Shown: positions 48,780 through 56,659 of the stretch, in pieces
Position numbering within the stretch: position 1 is the stretch's first letter
How the letters are laid out: each line of letters begins with the position of its first letter
The notes under the pieces: model-generated
Databases searched by the model: none
What the model saw: only the letters and a program-made list of their open reading frames with translations
Told to the model about the DNA's origin: nothing
Source: Massilia psychrophila
GTDB taxonomy: Bacteria; Pseudomonadota; Gammaproteobacteria; Burkholderiales; Burkholderiaceae_D
Length of the DNA stretch: 64,000 bases
Direction: 5' to 3'
Assembly: GCF_002760665.1 (NCBI RefSeq)
Contig: NZ_PDOB01000011.1
Span: forward strand, 62,001-126,000
Made by a program: the position numbers and the translations under genes

Positions 48780-49016
48780 ATGAAGAAACTGCCGGCCCTG
48801 TTGTACCTTGCCGTGATGCTGTCGGCCTCCGGCTGCGGCCTGCTATATGATATCGGGCAGGACGCCAATGTCGACCGCTGCAACCGGATGAAGTTGATCG
48901 AGGAGCGCAATGCGTGCTTGAAGCGCATCGGGCCAAATTTTGAACAATATGAACGCGACCGGGAAAACCTCAAGCGCGGGGTCAGCGAAAAAGCAAACCC
49001 GCCGGGCCGCCAGTAG
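48780..49016 (+). CDS. Small predicted lipoprotein within the glc operon
   Basis: A 78-residue protein with a lipoprotein signal, MKKLPALLYLAVMLSASGC, followed by a short, charged mature part (DANVDRCNRMKLIEERNACLKRIGPNFEQYERDRENLKRG) with two further cysteines nine or so residues apart that could form a disulfide. The ATG at 48780 is chosen because the signal peptide starts there; ATG 48768 would add four residues. It ends 14 bases before glcF, so it is cotranscribed. I do not recognise a function. Confidence 0.72.
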   Translation: MKKLPALLYLAVMLSASGCGLLYDIGQDANVDRCNRMKLIEERNACLKRIGPNFEQYERDRENLKRGVSEKANPPGRQ

Positions 49017-49030
49017 AGAAACCAAGGACC

Positions 49031-50251
49031 ATGCAAACCAATCTTGCCGATTTTATCAAGGGCACCCGCGACGGCGACGAAGCCGAAGCGATCCTGCGCG
49101 CCTGCGTGCATTGCGGCTTTTGCGCCGCCACCTGCCCGACCTACCAGCTGCTCGGCGACGAACTGGACGGCCCGCGCGGGCGCATCTACCTGATCAAGCA
49201 GGTGCTGGAAGGCGCCGAGCCGACCCGCAAGACCCAGATCCACCTCGACCGCTGCCTGACGTGCCGCAATTGCGAAACCACCTGCCCGTCGGGCGTCCAG
49301 TACGGCCGGCTGGTCGACATCGGCCGCAAGATCGTCGACCAGCGGGTGGGACGTCCGCCAGGCGAGCGCCTCACCCGCACCCTGCTCAAGGAGTCGCTGC
49401 CGCGCAGCTGGATCTTCAAGCCGGCGTTCAAGGCCGGCCAGCTGGTGCGGCCGCTGTTGTCAAAAAATTTGCAGGACAAGCTGCCGGCAACCGCTGGCGC
49501 CGGTGCATGGCCGACCCGAACCCATGCACGCAAGATGCTGGTGCTGGAAGGCTGCGTGCAGCCGTCGATGGCGCCGAACATCAATACGGCGACCGCGCGC
49601 GTGCTCGATGCCTTCGGCGTGCAGTTGGTGGTGGCGCCGAAGGCCGGCTGCTGCGGCGCGCTGCGCTTTCACCTGAACGACCAGGACGGCGGCCTAAACG
49701 ACATGCGCCGCAACATCGACGCCTGGTGGCCGCTGGTAGACCAGGTCGAGGCGATCGTGATGAACGCATCCGGCTGCGGCGCGACGGTCAAGGACTACGG
49801 CCATCTGCTGGCGCACGACAGCGCATATGCGGAAAAAGCGGCGCGTATTTCAAGCATGACGCGCGACCTGTCCGAGATCATGCCCGAGTTCGAAGCGGAG
49901 CTGGGTGCCCGCCTGAAAGGCAAAATCAGCAAGCGCATCGCATATCACCCGCCATGCACGCTGCAGCACGGCCAACAGATCCGCGGCAAGGTCGAGGGCG
50001 TGCTGCGCGCGGCCGGCGTCGACGTCACGCTGTGCTTCGAAAGTCATCTGTGCTGCGGTTCGGCCGGCACCTATTCGGTGTTGCAGCCGGAACTGGCGCA
50101 CGCGCTGCGCGACCGGAAACTGGCGAACCTGGCAGCTACCGGTGCCGACGAAATCGTCTCGGCCAACATCGGCTGCCTGACCCACTTGCAGTCGGGGACG
50201 ACGACGCCGGTGACGCACTGGATCGAACTGATCGACCGCGCGCTGGCGTAA
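49031..50251 (+). CDS. glcF: Glycolate oxidase iron-sulfur subunit GlcF
   Basis: A 406-residue electron-transfer subunit. Two [4Fe-4S] motifs lie in the N-terminal part (CVHCGFCAATCPT and CLTCRNCETTCPS). The C-terminal part has the two CCG-type motifs of heterodisulfide-reductase-like proteins (GCCGALRFH and CCGSAGTYS). It passes electrons from GlcD/GlcE to the quinone pool. The stop codon is two bases from that of the convergent sensor kinase gene. Confidence 0.95.
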   Translation: MQTNLADFIKGTRDGDEAEAILRACVHCGFCAATCPTYQLLGDELDGPRGRIYLIKQVLEGAEPTRKTQIHLDRCLTCRNCETTCPSGVQYGRLVDIGRKIVDQRVGRPPGERLTRTLLKESLPRSWIFKPAFKAGQLVRPLLSKNLQDKLPATAGAGAWPTRTHARKMLVLEGCVQPSMAPNINTATARVLDAFGVQLVVAPKAGCCGALRFHLNDQDGGLNDMRRNIDAWWPLVDQVEAIVMNASGCGATVKDYGHLLAHDSAYAEKAARISSMTRDLSEIMPEFEAELGARLKGKISKRIAYHPPCTLQHGQQIRGKVEGVLRAAGVDVTLCFESHLCCGSAGTYSVLQPELAHALRDRKLANLAATGADEIVSANIGCLTHLQSGTTTPVTHWIELIDRALA

Positions 50252-50253
50252 TG

Positions 50254-52197
50254 TCAGGCCTTCGCTGTAATCTGCGCCAGCAGCCGGCTTAGCTGGTCAG
50301 TATCGACCGGCTTGGTCAGGTGGTGCCCGATGCCGGCACCGGCCGAATGTTCGCGGTCGCTCTTGCTGCCGTAGCCGGTGATGGCGATCATCGCCGCATC
50401 GCGGGTTGCCGGCAGCGCCCGCAGGCGGCGCGCCAGTTCGTAGCCGTTCATGTCGGGCAGGCCGACGTCGAGCAGGCAGGCGTCGGGCCGGATTGCGGCC
50501 ACCCGCGCCAGCGCGTCATGGCCACCGAAAGCCACATGGATGTCGTGGCCCATCGCGCCGAGGACCATGCCGAGCGTTTCGGCGGCGTCGCGGTTGTCGT
50601 CGACGATTAACAGGCAAAGAGCGCCGTCAACCGGCGCGGCATCGGCTTTGTCTTGCCGTGACGGTGCCATCCGCGCTTGCGCGGCAAGCAACGGCAAGGT
50701 GACGACCAATTGGCTGCCGCAGCCCTTGCCGCCGCTTTGCGCGCTGACGGCGCCGCGGTGGCGTTCCACCAGGCTCTTGACGAGGGCAAGGCCAAGCCCG
50801 AGCCCACCGGTAGCGCGGTCGGACGAACGGGCCGCCTGCGAGAACAGCTCGAACGCCTTGCCCAGCGTGTCCGGCGCCATGCCGATGCCGTCGTCCGTGA
50901 CGGTGATGCGCGCTGTTGCGCCGTCGCACGCCACCTCCAGCGCCAGGTTGCCGCCGCGCGGGGTATACTTTGCAGCGTTGTTGAGCAGGTTGGCGACGAC
51001 TTGCACCAAGCGCTTGTCGTCGCCCATGACGAAGGCCGGCGCCGGGTCGAGCCGCACGGTGAAGCGGTGCCGGCAGTCCTCGATCATCGGGCGCGCCTGT
51101 TCGATCGCTTCGGCCACCACGCGTTTCAAATCGAGCCGGGTCATGTTCAGCGCCACAAGGCCGTGGGTGACGCGCGAGGTGTCGAGCAGGTCGTCGAGCA
51201 GGCGGTTCATGTGGCGGGCCTGGCGTTCGATGATGGCGCCGGCCTTGCGGGTGAGCGCGGCGTCGGCGCGGCCCATGGTCAGGATCTGGGCCGCGGCACT
51301 GATGGGCGCGAGCGGGTTGCGCAGTTCGTGCGCCAGCATCGCCAAAAATTCATCCTTGTTGCGGCTGGCGTTTTCCAGCGCCTCGGTGGTGCGCATGCGT
51401 TCAGTGATGTCGCAGACGAAGCCGATCAGGCGATCGGCCCGGCCATCGCTGTCGATGTTGCGAAAAAGACTGCCGTGCGAACTGATCCAGTGGATGCTGC
51501 TATCAGGCCAGACCACGCGGGCCTCGAAGCGCACCGGCTGCGAACCGTCGAAGGCGGCCAGCAGCGCCGCATGCACCCGTGCGCGGTCGGCCGGGTGGAC
51601 GTGCTCGAGCATGATGTCGACAGTCCAGGCGGGCGCCGCTTCGGTATAACCGAAACACTGGTCGTGGCGCAGCGTGCGGGTCACCGCCAGGGTCTCGAGA
51701 TCGAGATCCCACTCGCCGAACTGGGCCACTTCGAGCGCGAACTTGAGGCGTGCCGCCAGTTCGAGCTGCTGCTCGACGGCGCGGTGTACTTCGGTGATGT
51801 CGCGCGACACGGTCAGCAGGTTGGCGACCTTGCCGTCGCTGCCCATGATCGGCGTAACCAGCACGTCCCACCATTTCGGCGTGCCTTTGGCGGTCGGGCA
51901 GAATGCATTGAAGTGGCCGGATTCGCCGCGCAGCGCGCGCGCCATCGCCGCCGCCAGCTTCGGGCGCGCTGACGCGGGCCAAAAGGCCGGCCACAGTTCG
52001 CCTTTCACCGCGTTGAAGTCGTCGATCTCCATTGCACACTGGCCGTTGCGGTTCATCGCCTGCAAGCTGCCGTCGCCGCCCATGATCTTGATGCAGTCGG
52101 GACTTTGCTCGAAGGCCCAGTCCATGTTGATGGCGCCGCCGGAGGTCGACGGCGCTTTGACGTCCTGGGTGGGATCTGGGGAAGTGGTCGAATCCAT
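50254..52197 (-). CDS. PAS-containing hybrid sensor histidine kinase
   Basis: A 647-residue cytoplasmic hybrid kinase without transmembrane segments. Two PAS domains (about residues 25-140, MDWAFEQSPDCIKIMGGDGSL; and about 145-265, WDLDLETLAVTRTLRHDQCFGY with a PAC motif) precede the HisKA domain with the phospho-acceptor His290 in HELRNPLAPI. The ATPase domain has NLLNNAAKYTPRGG, DDGIGMAPD and GLGLGLALVKSLV. The C-terminal receiver has Asp577 in LLDVGLPDMNG. No cognate regulator is adjacent. It is convergent with glcF. Confidence 0.92.
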   Translation of the reverse strand: MDSTTSPDPTQDVKAPSTSGGAINMDWAFEQSPDCIKIMGGDGSLQAMNRNGQCAMEIDDFNAVKGELWPAFWPASARPKLAAAMARALRGESGHFNAFCPTAKGTPKWWDVLVTPIMGSDGKVANLLTVSRDITEVHRAVEQQLELAARLKFALEVAQFGEWDLDLETLAVTRTLRHDQCFGYTEAAPAWTVDIMLEHVHPADRARVHAALLAAFDGSQPVRFEARVVWPDSSIHWISSHGSLFRNIDSDGRADRLIGFVCDITERMRTTEALENASRNKDEFLAMLAHELRNPLAPISAAAQILTMGRADAALTRKAGAIIERQARHMNRLLDDLLDTSRVTHGLVALNMTRLDLKRVVAEAIEQARPMIEDCRHRFTVRLDPAPAFVMGDDKRLVQVVANLLNNAAKYTPRGGNLALEVACDGATARITVTDDGIGMAPDTLGKAFELFSQAARSSDRATGGLGLGLALVKSLVERHRGAVSAQSGGKGCGSQLVVTLPLLAAQARMAPSRQDKADAAPVDGALCLLIVDDNRDAAETLGMVLGAMGHDIHVAFGGHDALARVAAIRPDACLLDVGLPDMNGYELARRLRALPATRDAAMIAITGYGSKSDREHSAGAGIGHHLTKPVDTDQLSRLLAQITAKA

Positions 52198-52279
52198 GGC
52201 TGCCGCGCGCTTCGCTGTTCGGTATGTTACCGGGAATCATAGCGCAAAAACAATCAGGCGGCCTGTTCAGTGCGGCGCG

Positions 52280-52297
52280 CGCCCGGCGGGCCGGGCG
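52280..52297. terminator. GC-rich hairpin after the glutathione peroxidase gene
   Basis: CGCCCGG (52280-52286) pairs with CCGGGCG (52291-52297) around CGGG, just beyond the stop codon at 52301 on the minus strand. There is no T-run, so termination would need Rho or be partial. Confidence 0.4.
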
Positions 52298-52300
52298 ATG

Positions 52301-52780
52301 TCAGGTCAGCAGCTTTTCAATGGCGCCGGTCAGTGCTTCCGGTTTGGTCGAAGGCGCGAAGCGCGTGACCACTTTGCCGTCCTTCCCGACCAAAAACTTG
52401 GTGAAGTTCCACTTGATTGCCTCGGTGCCGAGCAGGCCAGGGGCGTCCTTCTTGAGCTGCGTGAACAGCGGATCGGCGTCGCTGCCGTTGACGTCGATCT
52501 TGGCGAACAGCGGGAACGTCACGCCGTAGTTCTTTTCGCAGAAAGCGCCGATGGCCGCTTCGTCGCCCGGCTCCTGGCCGCCGAACTGGTTGCACGGGAA
52601 GCCGAGCACCACCACGCCCTGGTCCCTGAATTGCCGGTAGACCTGTTCGAGGCCCTTGTATTGCGGCGTGAAGCCGCAGGCGCTGGCGGTGTTTACGATC
52701 AGCAGCACCTTGCCCTTGTATCGAGACAGGTCGACCGGTTCACCCGTCAAGCCAATGGCGCTGTAATCGAAAATGTTCAT
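52301..52780 (-). CDS. gpx: Glutathione peroxidase
   Basis: A 159-residue thiol peroxidase of the Cys-type GPx family. The peroxidatic Cys is in NTASACGFTPQY, and the other tetrad residues lie in GFPCNQFGGQEPG and KWNFTKFLV. The Cys in GFPCNQF is where the resolving residue of thioredoxin-dependent members can lie. The ATG at 52780 starts the domain. The gene begins ten bases after pilU ends, so it is probably the third gene of pilT-pilU-gpx. Confidence 0.93.
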   Translation of the reverse strand: MNIFDYSAIGLTGEPVDLSRYKGKVLLIVNTASACGFTPQYKGLEQVYRQFRDQGVVVLGFPCNQFGGQEPGDEAAIGAFCEKNYGVTFPLFAKIDVNGSDADPLFTQLKKDAPGLLGTEAIKWNFTKFLVGKDGKVVTRFAPSTKPEALTGAIEKLLT

Positions 52781-52790
52781 GGTCACAAGA

Positions 52791-53927
52791 TTACACGATG
52801 CCCAGGTGAGAGGTGCCGGCCGACAGGTCGCGGTTTTTCGCGTCCTTGCCATTGAGCTTGATGGCCAGGCGCAGGTCGTTGACGGAGTCGGCATTGCGCA
52901 GCGCGTCCTCGTAACTGATCTTGTCCGCCTCATGCAGGTCGAACAGGGCCTGGTCGAACGTCTGCATGCCCAGTTCGCGCGATTTCTTCATGATTTCCTT
53001 GATCTCGTGCACCTGGCCTTTGAACACGAGGTCGGAGATGAGCGGCGAATTGAGCATGATCTCGATTGCTACCACGCGCCCCTTCGACTCCTTGCGCGGA
53101 ATCAGGCGCTGCGACACCATGCCCTTCAGGTTCAGCGACAGGTCCATCAGCAGCTGGGCGCGGCGCTCTTCCGGGAAGAAATTGATGATGCGGTCGATCG
53201 CCTGGTTCGCGCTGTTGGCGTGCAGCGTTGCCAGGCACAGGTGGCCGGTTTCGGCGAACGAGATCGCGTGTTCCATCGTTTCGCGGTCGCGAATTTCGCC
53301 GATCTGAATTACGTCCGGCGCCTGGCGCAGCGAATTTTTCAGCGCCACCTCGAAACTGTCGGTGTCGACGCCGACCTCGCGCTGGGTAATCACGCAGTTC
53401 TTGTGCGGGTGGACGAATTCGACCGGGTCTTCGATCGTGATAATGTGGCCGTAGCTGTTCTCGTTGCGGTAGCCGACCATCGCCGCCATCGTCGTCGACT
53501 TGCCCGAACCGGTGGCGCCGACCATGATGACCAGGCCGCGCTTGGCCATGATGATGTCGGCCAGGATCGGCGGCAAATCGAGGTCCTCGAGCCTGGGGAT
53601 GGTGGTGGTGATCACCCGCAGCACCATGCCGACGCTGCCCATCTGGACGAAGGCCGACACGCGAAAACGCCCCAGGTCGCCCGGGCTGATGGCGAAGTTC
53701 GCTTCACGGGTCAGCTCGAAGCCGGCGGTCTGCTTGTCGTTCATGATCGAGCGCGCCAAATCGGTCGTGTGCGACGGCGCCAGCGGCTGGCTCGACACCG
53801 GCGTCATCTTGCCATCGATCTTGATCGCCGGCGGGAAGCCGGCGGTGATGAACAGGTCGGAGCCGCCCTTGCTGACCATCAGGCGCAGCAAGTCGAACAT
53901 GAATTTTGTAGCCTGGTCGCGTTCCAC
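52791..53927 (-). CDS. pilU: Type IV pilus retraction ATPase PilU
   Basis: A 378-residue PilT-like ATPase that assists pilus retraction as a PilT-dependent accessory motor. Walker A is GATGSGKST. The Asp box ITIEDPVEFVHPHKNC and the Walker B region QIGEIRDRETMEHAI follow, then the His box AETGHLCLATLHANS. The GTG start at 53927 is chosen because AGGAG lies six bases upstream and the protein then begins MERDQATKFMFDLLRLM. It follows pilT by 28 bases. Confidence 0.95.
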   Translation of the reverse strand: MERDQATKFMFDLLRLMVSKGGSDLFITAGFPPAIKIDGKMTPVSSQPLAPSHTTDLARSIMNDKQTAGFELTREANFAISPGDLGRFRVSAFVQMGSVGMVLRVITTTIPRLEDLDLPPILADIIMAKRGLVIMVGATGSGKSTTMAAMVGYRNENSYGHIITIEDPVEFVHPHKNCVITQREVGVDTDSFEVALKNSLRQAPDVIQIGEIRDRETMEHAISFAETGHLCLATLHANSANQAIDRIINFFPEERRAQLLMDLSLNLKGMVSQRLIPRKESKGRVVAIEIMLNSPLISDLVFKGQVHEIKEIMKKSRELGMQTFDQALFDLHEADKISYEDALRNADSVNDLRLAIKLNGKDAKNRDLSAGTSHLGIV

Positions 53928-53955
53928 GTGCGCTCCTGAAAAAATGATCTGAAAA

Positions 53956-54999
53956 TTAACCGGGGAAGTTGTCCGGAGTTTTGGCGGCCGAGCGCGCGGC
54001 GGCGGTCGAAATGACATTGCGGCGCACCAAGTCTGTCAGGTTCTGATCGAGCGTCTGCATGCCGACGTTGCTGCCGGTCTGGATTGCCGAATACATCTGG
54101 GCGATCTTCGATTCGCGGATCAGGTTGCGGATTGCCGGCGTGCCGATCATGATTTCGTGCGCCGCCACGCGCCCGCTGCCGTCCTTGGTCTTGAGCAGGG
54201 TCTGCGAGACCACCGCCTGCAAGGACTCCGACAGCATCGCGCGCACCATCTCTTTTTCATCGGCCGGGAAAACGTCGACGATACGGTCGATCGTCTTGGC
54301 GGCCGAGGAAGTGTGCAGCGTGCCGAACACCAGGTGGCCGGTCTCGGCCGCCGACAAGGCCAGGCGGATCGTTTCGAGGTCGCGCAGTTCGCCGATCAGG
54401 ATGCAGTCCGGGTCTTCGCGCAGCGCCGAGCGCAGCGCGTTGTTGAACGAGAGCGTGTGCGGGCCCACTTCGCGCTGGTTGATCAGGCACTTCTTGGAGT
54501 CGTGGACGAATTCGATCGGATCTTCGATCGTCAGGATGTGGCCGTACTCGTTTTCGTTGAGGTGGTTGACCATCGCCGCCAGGGTGGTCGACTTGCCCGA
54601 GCCGGTCGGGCCGGTGACCAGCACCAGGCCGCGCGGGCGCATCGCCAGTTCGGCGAAAATCTTCGGCGCGTTCAGTTCTTCCAGGCTGAGGATCTTCGAC
54701 GGAATCGTGCGCAGCACGGCGGCGGCGCCGCGTTCCTGGTTAAACGCGTTGACGCGAAAGCGCGCCAGGCCGGGAATGGCGAACGAGAAGTCGCATTCGA
54801 GCACTTCTTCGTACTGCTTGCGCTGGCCGTCGTTCATGATGTCATAGATCATGCCGTGGACATCCTTGTGCTCCAGCGGCGGCAGGTTGATGCGGCGCAC
54901 GTCGCCGTGCACCCGGATCATCGGCGGCAGGCCGGACGACAGGTGCAGGTCGGAAGCCTTGTTCTTGACGGAGAATGCGAGTAATTCGGAGATGTCCAT
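53956..54999 (-). CDS. pilT: Type IV pilus twitching motility ATPase PilT
   Basis: A 347-residue hexameric ATPase that retracts type IV pili. Family landmarks are SDLHLSSGLPPMIRVHGD at the N-terminus, Walker A GPTGSGKSTT, Asp box TIEDPIEFVHDSKKCL, Walker B ILIGELRDLETIRLAL, His box AETGHLVFGTLHTSSA, and the C-terminal AIRNLIRESKIAQMYSAIQTG segment containing the AIRNLIRE motif needed for retraction. It is divergent from yggS, the standard order in beta- and gamma-proteobacteria. Confidence 0.97.
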   Translation of the reverse strand: MDISELLAFSVKNKASDLHLSSGLPPMIRVHGDVRRINLPPLEHKDVHGMIYDIMNDGQRKQYEEVLECDFSFAIPGLARFRVNAFNQERGAAAVLRTIPSKILSLEELNAPKIFAELAMRPRGLVLVTGPTGSGKSTTLAAMVNHLNENEYGHILTIEDPIEFVHDSKKCLINQREVGPHTLSFNNALRSALREDPDCILIGELRDLETIRLALSAAETGHLVFGTLHTSSAAKTIDRIVDVFPADEKEMVRAMLSESLQAVVSQTLLKTKDGSGRVAAHEIMIGTPAIRNLIRESKIAQMYSAIQTGSNVGMQTLDQNLTDLVRRNVISTAAARSAAKTPDNFPG

Positions 55000-55090
55000 T
55001 TATAATCCCTGTGCCGTAAAATGGGCGCGTGCCGCAAGTGTGCACGTTTTGCATCGACTCGACCTGTTTAATTTCCCACTGACAATGATT

Positions 55091-55792
55091 ATGTCCACAA
55101 TCGCCCACAAACTGCAAGCTGTCGCTACGGCTATTCAGGCCGCCAGCAAGGCTTGCGGGCGCGACCCGGCTGCAGTCCAACTGCTGGCGGTGTCGAAGAC
55201 CTTCCCCGCGGCGCAAGTGCTCGAGGCGATCGCCGCCGGCCAGCACGCTTTTGGCGAAAACTACCTGCAGGAGGCGCTCGACAAGATCGCCGACATCAAG
55301 GCCGCCGTGCCGGCCGAGCCGGTGGAATGGCACTTCATCGGCCCGATTCAAAGCAACAAGACGCGGCCGATCGCGGCCAGTTTCGACTGGGTCCATACGG
55401 TCGAGCGGCTGAAGGTCGCCCAGCGCCTGTCCGAGCAGCGCCCGGCCGGCATGGCGCCGCTGAACGTGTGCATCCAGGTCAACATCAGCGGCGAGGCGAG
55501 CAAGAGCGGCGTGGCGCCAGGCGAACTGCCGGAACTGGCGCGCCAGGTGGCGCTGCTGCCGAACCTTACCTTGCGCGGCCTGATGGCAATTCCCGAGCCC
55601 GAGATCGACGCCGCCCGGCAGCGCGCCGCTTTTGCCCGCTTGCGCGCACTGGCCGACGCCCTGCGCGCGGGCGGCCTCGAGCTCGACACGCTGTCGATGG
55701 GGATGTCGGCCGACATGGCCGCGGCGATTGCCGAAGGCGCCACCATCGTGCGCGTCGGCAGCGCCATTTTTGGATTACGCAATCATGATTAA
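55091..55792 (+). CDS. yggS: YggS family pyridoxal-phosphate-binding protein
   Basis: A 233-residue PLP-binding protein of the PLPHP family, which buffers PLP and affects amino-acid and vitamin B6 homeostasis. The PLP lysine is in LLAVSKTFP; FGENYLQEALDKI, WHFIGPIQSNKTRPI and LDTLSMGMSADMAAAIAEGAT complete the barrel fold. The ATG at 55091 is used; one at 55085 would add two residues. It is followed by proC after 12 bases, the usual partner. Confidence 0.94.
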   Translation: MSTIAHKLQAVATAIQAASKACGRDPAAVQLLAVSKTFPAAQVLEAIAAGQHAFGENYLQEALDKIADIKAAVPAEPVEWHFIGPIQSNKTRPIAASFDWVHTVERLKVAQRLSEQRPAGMAPLNVCIQVNISGEASKSGVAPGELPELARQVALLPNLTLRGLMAIPEPEIDAARQRAAFARLRALADALRAGGLELDTLSMGMSADMAAAIAEGATIVRVGSAIFGLRNHD

Positions 55793-55804
55793 AAAGAGGC
55801 AAGC

Positions 55805-56659
55805 ATGAAGATCACGTTTATCGGCGGCGGCAACATGGCGACGGCGCTTATCGCGGGACTGGCCGGCCAGCTCACCGCGGGCGCCAACATCCACGTCATC
55901 GACCCGAACTTTGATCAGCTGGCGCGGCTGGCCGCCAGTTACGGCGTGACCACGGCGCAGCAAATCGGGGCGCCGGCGCTTGCCAGCGACGTCATCGTGC
56001 TGGCGGTCAAACCGCAGCAGATGCGCGACGTGGCGGCGGCGCTGCTGCGGCAGCTGACGCAATTGACGCAGCAGGCCGGCGCCCAGCCGCTGCCGCTGCT
56101 GCTCTCGATTGCCGCCGGCGTGCGCAGCGCCGACCTGGCGCGCTGGATGAATGGCTACGGCGCCATCGTACGCAGCATGCCGAACATGCCGGCGCTGATC
56201 GGCCAGGGCATCACCGGCATGGTGGCGATGGAGGGCGTGTCGGCCGCGCAGAAGGCGGTCGCCGATGACATCATGAAGGCGGTCGGCGCCACCGTGTGGC
56301 TAAGCGACGAGGCGCTGATCGACCCGGTGACGGCGGTGTCCGGCAGCGGCCCGGCCTACGTGTTCTATTTTATCGAGGCGATGCAGCAGGCGGCGTGCGA
56401 ACTGGGACTGTCGGCCGAGCAGGGCAGGCAGCTGGCGCTGGCCACCTTCACAGGCGCGGCGCAACTGGCGGCGCACTCGCCCGACGAGGTGGCGGTATTG
56501 CGCGAGCGCGTCACCTCAAAAGGCGGCACCACCTACGCCGCGTTGACCAGCATGGAGCAGGCGGGGGTGAAGCAGGCGATCGTCGAGGCGATCAAGGCGG
56601 CCTCAAGGCGCGGGCGCGAACTGGGCGAGCAGATGGGCGCCGCCGCCGACGAGATTTAA
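55805..56659 (+). CDS. proC: Pyrroline-5-carboxylate reductase
   Basis: A 284-residue enzyme for the last step of proline synthesis. The Rossmann motif is ITFIGGGNMATALIAGL, followed by LAVKPQQMRDV and SMPNMPALIGQGITGM. The C-terminal dimerisation domain carries AVSGSGPAYVFYFIEAM and the signature VTSKGGTTYAAL. Its TAA overlaps tail-to-tail with the TAA of the convergent hybrid kinase gene (shared TTAA at 56656-56659). Confidence 0.96.
   Translation: MKITFIGGGNMATALIAGLAGQLTAGANIHVIDPNFDQLARLAASYGVTTAQQIGAPALASDVIVLAVKPQQMRDVAAALLRQLTQLTQQAGAQPLPLLLSIAAGVRSADLARWMNGYGAIVRSMPNMPALIGQGITGMVAMEGVSAAQKAVADDIMKAVGATVWLSDEALIDPVTAVSGSGPAYVFYFIEAMQQAACELGLSAEQGRQLALATFTGAAQLAAHSPDEVAVLRERVTSKGGTTYAALTSMEQAGVKQAIVEAIKAASRRGRELGEQMGAAADEI

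Noticed and set aside
47579-49243. 554-codon minus-strand open frame opposite glcE and the lipoprotein gene
   Set aside because: Antisense shadow crossing gene boundaries on the other strand.
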